Shown here: piece by piece, positions 62,001 through 64,000 of the stretch
Numbering within the stretch: the stretch's first letter is position 1
Layout: the number at the start of each line of letters is the position of its first letter
DNA from: Apostichopus japonicus
Taxonomy: Eukaryota; Echinodermata; Holothuroidea; Aspidochirotida; Stichopodidae
DNA length: 64,000 nt
Direction: 5' to 3'
Assembly (NCBI RefSeq): GCF_037975245.1
Contig: NC_092570.1
Location: forward strand, 79,501 to 143,500
Made by a program: the position numbers and the translations under genes
Notes under the pieces: model-generated
The model's database searches: none
What the model was told of the DNA's origin: nothing
Seen by the model: the letters and a program-made list of their open reading frames with translations, nothing else

Positions 62001-63374
62001 CACCGCCCGCATGCCTGAAAAGCTACCGCACGAAAATTTTCATTATTTCCAAAAATTTCATTATTACAAAAAATTTCATTACAAAAAAAAAACAACTTTC
62101 CAAATCGCGCACAGCGGAAAGACGATCTATTTATCACGTAAATGCAGCTATGAAAACAGTATCATCGCTTTGCCAGTGTCCCGGCGTCATCGGGGTCACA
62201 GGTCAAATCGCTCCAACCGCACATCGGATTCTCGCAATGTCTCCACGCGCACGCGTGCGTTGATACCATGCATTGTTCTCGTGGAACGAAACGTAAGAAA
62301 TCCTTTCAATCTTTTATACTTACCTATAGTTTCAAGACTCGAATTGTTGAAATAAAAGGGCTAAACTATAACAAAGTTTATTGACATTGCATACGATGTA
62401 CAAATATTGATGGATGGCATGATCAGAATGTGAAATTTTACGATTCACTGGTTGATGTTCGGCGGTGTTTTTGATCGTCTCCATTGTAATGCTAAAGTAT
62501 AGGATAACAAGCAGTCGATCTAGGCCTAGCCTACGTACGTACGTACGTACGGAGTCAGACTGTTCCAGGTCAATGCACTGTAGTGACCAAGTCATGTAGG
62601 CTTTCATTGTCACTGTGTACATCATGTTGCAGACAGGAGCCCGGTTCCATTTAAACATTTTTATAAATTCTATGCATCCCCATCCAGCTAGCCTAGTACT
62701 AGTAGCAGTTGTGTTTCAAAGCCAGGGTTTTATTCTTCCCTACTGTGATAGCAAACATGGCATTTTGAAGTCGTTTATATACCACTTGCGTGAATGGTTT
62801 ATGTAGATAGCTACGCATGCGCAGTTGTAAATAATGAATAATGAAAAAAAGCCTCATGTGTTTTCAAAAAAGTCCGGACACAAATCTATAACTTTCATTC
62901 TCGTGGCCTAATTTACCCTGTACAAAGTCAATTGTCATTCGGTCATTCGCTGTCATTCGTTTTAGTTTGTCCCCCCCCCCCAATTCAGTTTAAGTTTTAC
63001 TCATAGCTGTTCAACTAGAGTACTTCACCATCCTACCAAACAACGAGGCCCCAGTATTAGCAAAGTTAGGACTTGGGAACCTACGTTAGCCTTAACTGAG
63101 GTAGGCTTCCTATATCTTCCTTAGTCCAACTTCTAGCCTAATTTAGGCCCTCACTGTTACTGTAAAGTGTTACTGTTGAGCTAGATCTGTTGACTGAAGT
63201 TAAGTTAACCCATCCAAGTTAGAACAGAGATTGCGAAGACACAAAATATTTAGCAACTTACTACTTCTCCACCCATGGCGTATTTGTTTTTCTTCCAGAT
63301 GAAGGTTTTGTCCCTAGTCTGTCCTCCGTAGATTCCTTCGAAGCAAGCTTGCCTCCTTTTAGAAACGCATCCAT
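31810..63374 (-). CDS. RFC4: RFC4, replication factor C subunit 4 (complete, ten exons)
   Basis: RFC4 is a small subunit of the pentameric clamp loader that opens PCNA and loads it onto primer-template DNA in the nucleus, using ATP. Ten exons join in frame to 358 residues, close to the usual length of about 360. Motifs seen: start [21 protein letters not shown] (34-46), the RFC N-terminal box; Walker [10 protein letters not shown] (72-80); ELNASDERG; Walker [10 protein letters not shown] (141-149); [10 protein letters not shown] (sensor 1 region); [12 protein letters not shown] (182-193) with the SRC arginine finger; [14 protein letters not shown] (sensor 2 region, 229-242); and a C-terminal collar domain. 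All catalytic motifs are intact. The start codon has a good context (AAC ATG G). RFC4 rather than RFC2 or RFC5 is favoured by the MxAFLKG start and the [15 protein letters not shown] segment. An E2F site lies upstream. Confidence 0.95.
31978..33046 (-). other. RFC4 intron 9
   Basis: AT-rich intron with no array or recognised element. Confidence 0.6.
33047..33172 (-). CDS. RFC4: RFC4 exon 9
   Basis: 42 codons, phase 0 to 0; the donor is GTTAGT. It encodes [20 protein letters not shown] and then [20 protein letters not shown], the collar-domain helices. Confidence 0.93.
33468..33808. mobile_element. hAT-type MITE with perfect 8-bp target duplication
   Basis: The element itself is 33476-33800 (325 bp). 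It begins CAGGGTTATAGC and ends GCTATAACCCTG, a perfect 12-bp terminal inverted repeat. It is flanked by the identical 8-mer CTTATAAA at 33468-33475 and 33801-33808. The interior is GC-rich with GGGGTCCAGGGGC and GCCGGC words and has no transposase. It lies in RFC4 intron 8. Confidence 0.92.
33809..34002. other. RFC4 intron 8, spacer
   Basis: Short AT-rich sequence; nothing recognised. Confidence 0.5.
34003..34710. repeat. 89-bp minisatellite, about 8 copies
   Basis: The unit contains ATATGAAGTTACTGTAAAAG, AGCATGTTTTGGTTGAGTGG and AACATTTAGGCCTGCACAG. Copies are almost identical (single changes such as GCCGGC and GGACC), which implies recent expansion. Confidence 0.95.
34855..34920 (-). mobile_element. 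Retroelement-like fragment, inverted relative of the one near 17400
   Basis: Read on the - strand, it carries TTTGAAGAAGATCCTGCTAG then GACCAAAATGTCAGGCC, matching the 17403-17443 segment with a few changes in the GAAACGT part. Its boundaries are unclear. Confidence 0.45.
34921..35265. repeat. Degenerate repeat of about 60-70 bp (TATGAGACCCTATACACCAA)
   Basis: Four or five diverged copies with words such as GACCCCTGGGTACA, CTCATGTAGGTATGAGAC and CACCAATGGTAGGGGTAG. Confidence 0.7.
35271..35459. mobile_element. Truncated hAT-like end with a perfect hairpin
   Basis: TAGGGTTGGGCGATATTT at 35271 looks like a hAT terminal repeat, followed by ATTATCGCGATATTTCGATA-type sequence. No matching right end is seen. 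At 35351-35389 the words GTTGTTTTTAGTGTGTTC and GAACACACTAAAAACAAC form an almost uninterrupted 18-bp stem. A GGGGTCCAGGGGC word follows at 35440. Confidence 0.5.
35460..36809 (-). other. RFC4 intron 8, unique part
   Basis: AT-rich intron with a poly-C run near 36310. No gene or array is recognised. Confidence 0.5.
36810..36935 (-). CDS. RFC4: RFC4 exon 8
   Basis: 42 codons, phase 0 to 0; the acceptor is ...TTTCTTTCCAG and the donor GTATGA. It encodes [20 protein letters not shown] (sensor 2 region with the conserved GDLRKA), then [20 protein letters not shown] and AG. Confidence 0.95.
36936..37700 (-). other. RFC4 intron 7
   Basis: Unique AT-rich intron; nothing recognised. Confidence 0.6.
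37701..37821 (-). CDS. RFC4: RFC4 exon 7
   Basis: One base completes Arg179, then 40 codons to phase 0; the donor is GTTAGT. It encodes [20 protein letters not shown], including the SRC arginine-finger motif, then [20 protein letters not shown]. Confidence 0.95.
37822..38500 (-). other. RFC4 intron 6, unique part
   Basis: AT-rich; a few diverged words related to the following array appear from about 37920. No other feature. Confidence 0.5.
38501..39530. repeat. 131/132-bp minisatellite, about 7 copies
   Basis: The unit contains CAGTGTTGACATAATCCAGT, CTGAAGGGTAGAATTCCTAT, CATCAGCATTGACATT and CACATCAGTGTTGACAAACA. The marker CAGTGTTGACATAA occurs at 38800, 38931 and 39063. The first part (38501-38700) is more diverged than the rest. 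Confidence 0.93.
39822..39895 (-). CDS. RFC4: RFC4 exon 6
   Basis: 24 codons plus two bases; the acceptor is ...GTATTTACAG and the donor GTAGAT. It encodes [20 protein letters not shown] then NYVS(R). This is the sensor 1 region, with the conserved CNY. Confidence 0.95.
39896..40432 (-). other. RFC4 intron 5, unique part
   Basis: AT-rich intron; nothing recognised. Confidence 0.5.
40433..40484. repeat. Isolated unit of the 61-bp (ATATACTTAGCATGTAAACA) repeat
   Basis: It matches the array at 43853-44378 in the same orientation: ATATACTTAGCATGTAAACA, then TTCATTTCATTGTTTCTTCC. The match stops abruptly at CACTG before the palindromic region. Confidence 0.85.
40505..40990. repeat. Palindromic array based on ATCGATTTAAATCGAT
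   Basis: Repeated self-complementary units (TCGATTTAAATCGA, GATGATATGTAAAATAAATC, ACATATACCAGTTTAA and their complements) run for almost 500 bp. The longest perfect palindrome is 32 bp, 40575-40606. Both orientations of each word are interleaved, so the region could fold into cruciforms. Confidence 0.9.
40991..41456. other. RFC4 intron 5, spacer
   Basis: Unique sequence between the palindromic array and the inverted repeat units; nothing recognised. Confidence 0.4.
41457..41585. repeat. Inverted units of the 61-bp repeat
   Basis: One partial unit in the + sense (ATATACTTAGCATGTTAACA) is followed by about two units in reverse sense (GGATCAGTGGAAGAAACAAT). The junction lies near 41492, so part of the array has been inverted. 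It is cut at 41586 by the next element. Confidence 0.85.
41586..42522. mobile_element. Cluster of decayed transposon fragments
   Basis: TAGTGTTCAACCGATTA at 41586 looks like a hAT terminus and is followed by ATCGG-rich repeats to about 41700. CAGGGTCGGAAATAAGCGGG at 41956 resembles a second terminus. From 42260 a CCACATGGTAGCC...ACTAAGTCAATGG unit appears, which is also repeated inside the next element. A poly-A run is at 42457-42473. No right ends were matched. Confidence 0.4.
42523..43753. mobile_element. hAT-type element (1215 bp) with perfect 8-bp target duplication
   Basis: The element is 42531-43745. Its left end is TAGTGTTTACACGGGT and its right end, read in reverse, is TAGTGTTTGCACGGGT (15 of 16 match). 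It is flanked by GTAGGTAC at 42523-42530 and 43746-43753. Both ends carry GGGTACCCG palindromes. The interior holds several copies of CCACACTAAGTCAATGGGA, and there is no transposase. A further terminus-like CAGGGTTCTCATTAGCCGCG at 42955 suggests a nested insertion. Confidence 0.92.
43853..44378. repeat. 61-bp minisatellite, about 9 copies
   Basis: The unit contains AGGATATACTTAGCATGTAA, ACATGCCACATTCATTTCAT and CTTCCACTGATCCATC. A second unit type lacks TGCCACATTC and alternates with the full one. Relatives lie at 40433-40484 and 41457-41585. Confidence 0.93.
44379..44739. other. RFC4 intron 5, spacer
   Basis: Unique sequence between arrays; nothing recognised. Confidence 0.5.
44740..47675. 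repeat. 59/60-bp minisatellite, about 49 copies
   Basis: The unit contains TGACTTACATGGGCTTACAT, GTATTCTAACAGGAACATGC and TATCATCTATTTATGATAAC. Three junction types (GATAAC, GATAC, GGTTAAAC) vary its length between 59 and 61 bp, and early copies lack an ACA. The order of types recurs in groups. It lies in RFC4 intron 5. Confidence 0.95.
47676..48592 (-). other. RFC4 intron 5, unique part next to exon 5
   Basis: AT-rich intron; nothing recognised. Confidence 0.5.
48593..48662 (-). CDS. RFC4: RFC4 exon 5 (Walker B)
   Basis: One base completes Ser131, then 23 codons to phase 0; the acceptor is ...CATGTCCCTAG and the donor GTAAAG. It encodes [20 protein letters not shown] then AAQ. DEAD is Walker B, at residues 144-147. 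Confidence 0.95.
48895..52545. repeat. Large compound minisatellite (about 75-80-bp units, GCAGTAATGAAGGTAGTAGA)
   Basis: The array is built of two alternating half-units: GCAGTAATGAAGGTAGTAGA-CAGCTAAGG and GCAGTAATCAATGAAGGTGG-TAGACAACTGAGA. Higher-order blocks are duplicated: about 942 bp (near 49280 and 50222), about 240 bp (51324, 51564, 51804) and 1675 bp (marker TCTATAAGCCTCCATGGCTT at 50869 and 52544). Confidence 0.95.
50869..50946. repeat. Non-array insert with (CATA)n tail, first copy
   Basis: TCTATAAGCCTCCATGGCTT, CGCGAGTTCCTGCTTGCGGG and a (CATA)n run interrupt the minisatellite. A second copy at 52544-52613 carries the hAT insertion. It may be a retroposon 3' end with a CATA tail; no family was recognised. 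Confidence 0.6.
52606..53974 (+). mobile_element. Complete hAT-like element (1353 bp) inserted in the compound minisatellite
   Basis: The element is 52614-53966. Its left end is TAGGGTTGTGCGG and its right end, in reverse, is TAGCGTTGTGCGG (12 of 13 match). It is flanked by ATACATAC on both sides, though these lie in a (CATA)n run and so are weak evidence of a duplication. CCCGGTA/TACCGG words lie near both ends. It has no transposase frame. The right part matches positions 1-743. The empty paralogous site is at about 50930-50946. Confidence 0.88.
53975..55305. repeat. Continuation of the compound minisatellite after the hAT insertion
   Basis: Positions 53981-55240 match 50941-52200 at a constant offset of 3040 bp with only scattered substitutions. 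After subtracting the hAT element and its duplication, this is the second copy of the block of about 1.67 kb. Confidence 0.95.
55306..56319. other. RFC4 intron 4, mixed unique and dispersed sequence
   Basis: AT-rich to 55900, then a CTAGTACTACTAGGGCTAGT-type palindromic stretch (55940-55975). From 56000 to 56319 the base composition is more balanced and looks like a dispersed repeat, though I could not assign it. Confidence 0.35.
56320..57617. repeat. 51-bp minisatellite, about 25 near-identical copies, 459-bp higher-order period
   Basis: The unit contains CCGGTACGTGCCTGGGCTTG, GCACTTGTGTGACAGTAAGA and TCGTCGCGCAT. Units 9-16 and 18-25 carry the same series of variants, so nine units (459 bp) form a higher-order repeat (marker CGTTGTGCAT at 56871 and 57330). 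It is GC-rich against an AT-rich background. As 51 is 17 codons with no stop, several frames on both strands stay open for more than 430 codons; none is credible as a gene. Confidence 0.97.
57618..58191 (-). other. RFC4 intron 4, part next to exon 4
   Basis: AT-rich unique intron; nothing recognised. Confidence 0.5.
58192..58311 (-). CDS. RFC4: RFC4 exon 4
   Basis: One base completes Gly91, then 39 codons and two bases; the acceptor is ...CTGTTACAG and the donor GTAATT. It encodes [20 protein letters not shown] then [27 protein letters not shown] is a conserved RFC box. Confidence 0.95.
58441..58520 (-). CDS. RFC4: RFC4 exon 3 (Walker A)
   Basis: 26 codons plus two bases; the acceptor is ...TTTTCATAG and the donor GTAAGT. 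It encodes [20 protein letters not shown] then ASRQLF. The P-loop GPPGTGKT is intact. Confidence 0.97.
58521..60150 (-). other. RFC4 intron 2
   Basis: AT-rich intron. It contains a C10 run at 59011-59020 followed by an (AT)n/(ATATAA)n microsatellite to about 59090. No gene is recognised. Confidence 0.6.
59011..59092. repeat. Poly-C plus (TA)n microsatellite
   Basis: A C run is followed by AAATATATATATATATAT and further TATAAATA words. Confidence 0.9.
60151..60229 (-). CDS. RFC4: RFC4 exon 2
   Basis: One base completes Tyr38, then 26 codons to phase 0; the acceptor is ...TTATTTCTCAG and the donor GTAAGC. It encodes [20 protein letters not shown] then TLEGCD, the N-terminal RFC box. Confidence 0.95.
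60573..60727. mobile_element. 139-bp MITE with perfect 8-bp target duplication
   Basis: The element is 60581-60719. Its left end is CAGGCGCGTAGCCA and its right end, in reverse, is CAGGCACGTAGCCA (one mismatch). It is flanked by AATATGGC at 60573-60580 and 60720-60727. The interior has G and C runs near its ends. It fits a hAT-type non-autonomous element. Confidence 0.9.
60728..61400 (-). other. RFC4 intron 1, unique part
   Basis: Nothing recognised up to a C12 run at about 61382-61393. Confidence 0.4.
61401..62966. mobile_element. Outer inverted-repeat element, nested
   Basis: ACTAAAACGAATGACA at 61401-61416 is inverted as TGTCATTCGTTTTAGT at 62951-62966, with C runs just outside both arms. 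A direct copy of the arm word is at about 61469 and GTCATTCGCT decamers at 61910-61960. I infer an older element into which the one at 61969 inserted; its ends and target duplication are not resolved. Confidence 0.45.
61966..62911. mobile_element. 940-bp element with 28-bp perfect terminal inverted repeats (PIF/Harbinger-like or Tc1-like)
   Basis: The element is 61969-62908. The arms at 61969-61996 and 62881-62908 are perfectly complementary and begin GGCCACGAGAATGAAAG. It is flanked by TAA on both sides (61966-61968, 62909-62911), which fits the 3-bp TWA target of PIF/Harbinger. If the terminus is AGGCC the target would be TA, as in Tc1/mariner. No transposase. An (ACGT)n run is at 62534-62549. 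Confidence 0.8.
62967..63261 (-). other. RFC4 intron 1, next to exon 1
   Basis: Unique sequence starting with a C run at about 62971-62981; nothing else seen. Confidence 0.5.
63262..63374 (-). CDS. RFC4: RFC4 exon 1 with start codon
   Basis: ATG at 63374-63372 is in a favourable context (A at -3, G at +4). 37 codons plus two bases; the donor TA/GTAAGT is strong and makes TAC (Tyr38) with exon 2. It encodes [20 protein letters not shown] then an Arg/Lys/Thr linker and TPWVEK. Confidence 0.93.
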
Positions 63375-64000
63375 GTTTGTTCTTAATCCTACGTAAATTA
63401 ATATGGCCTTATATAGGCTAGGCCTAGTTTGTTGTTAATTATTATATGTCGCTTGTCAGGCCTGTCTGACGTTAGGATACGTCTAGCCGTGTTCTTAATT
63501 CAACTAAAAGTAAAACACTAGCCTACTTTGTACTATGCCAAAGGCTAGCTTGTTCACTGTAGAACAACTAACCCTAAAACTTTCTAAGGGCTAATTTCGT
63601 CTATGTGGGCATGCAGCCATTGAGGTGCCTACGATTCTGCAAAGGTTAGACCGAATTTAATCACTTTTCCTATTGCAACCGTAGGCTACAGAACGTGTGC
63701 CGATGCCCGGTAGTAACTAGCAGCAAAGAATGAATACTTCGTTTCGCGCCAAATCTTTCGCAAGAATACCAAACCAGAAGTGAGGTAATGACGAGCACGT
63801 AGTCAAGGGTCAAAACGTTTTGAAGAAAACTCCCTGTGACCTTTCAGGTAGCATACGCCCATTAGAAGCCCCATTGACTTACACACTAAATCAAGAAAAT
63901 AATGTGGTCTAGAAGTCTAGAAGTTCTCACTAGCTAAACGCTACCCATCACCGGATAGCTGACGAGTTGGCCTTTCATGGCATCATCAATTTCCAGTATC
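63375..64000 (-). promoter_or_regulatory. RFC4 5' UTR and presumed promoter region
   Basis: This is the sequence upstream of the RFC4 start. No TATA box is obvious at a useful position. It contains an E2F consensus at 63742-63753 and many TAGGCCTA/AGGCTA words. No other gene is recognised before the window end. Confidence 0.5.
63742..63753 (-). promoter_or_regulatory. E2F consensus site TTTGGCGCGAAA
   Basis: Read on the - strand this is TTTGGCGCGAAA, a perfect match to the classic E2F site. It is 368 bp upstream of the RFC4 ATG. RFC genes are known E2F targets in animals, which supports function, though a chance match cannot be excluded. Confidence 0.6.

Overview
This is a eukaryotic window. 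It is intron-rich and AT-rich, with GT-AG introns and many non-autonomous DNA transposons. The two proteins encoded are animal-like, and I recognise them by their protein motifs. The most likely source is a marine invertebrate animal, perhaps a deuterostome such as an echinoderm or hemichordate; that placement is an inference and is weak.

Two protein-coding genes lie tail to tail. The + strand carries the last eight coding exons of MED12 (2013-27000). MED12 is the Mediator kinase-module subunit, and its 5' part lies upstream of the window. The eight exons keep frame through every junction, encode about 519 residues and end in a glutamine-rich tail. The - strand carries a complete RFC4 gene (63374 down to 31810). 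RFC4 is a small AAA+ subunit of the replication factor C clamp loader. Its ten exons join in frame to a 358-residue protein with Walker A, Walker B, SRC (arginine finger) and sensor 2 motifs. A perfect E2F consensus lies 368 bp upstream of the RFC4 start codon. The two genes serve separate processes, transcription regulation and DNA replication; nothing in the sequence links them functionally.

Tandem repeats fill most of the rest, about 45% of the window by my estimated spans. Many introns carry their own, apparently unrelated, minisatellite with a unit of 15 to 132 bp. In the MED12 half the arrays are at 2.8-6.2, 6.5-7.4, 8.5-10.4, 11.0-13.3, 14.4-15.7, 18.0-19.7, 19.9-21.8, 22.4-24.5 and 24.5-25.0 kb. 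In the intergenic and RFC4 half they are at 28.5-29.1, 30.7-31.8, 34.0-34.7, 38.5-39.5, 43.9-44.4, 44.7-47.7, 48.9-55.3 and 56.3-57.6 kb.

Transposons are mostly short hAT-type elements with recognisable inverted ends. Those at 33476, 42531 and 60581 have perfect 8-bp target duplications. The one at 52614 also has one, but in an ambiguous microsatellite context. A 940-bp element with 28-bp perfect terminal inverted repeats and TAA flanks sits at 61969, in RFC4 intron 1.

The most unusual feature is where three arrays have grown from. The stop-codon end of MED12 is tandemly amplified into its own 3' UTR. The stop-codon end of RFC4 is likewise amplified beyond its stop. The splice acceptor of a MED12 exon is amplified about eight times upstream of the exon. 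Thus gene boundaries themselves have seeded minisatellites. A second striking feature is a 51-bp, 25-copy array in which nearly all differences between units are CpG transitions.
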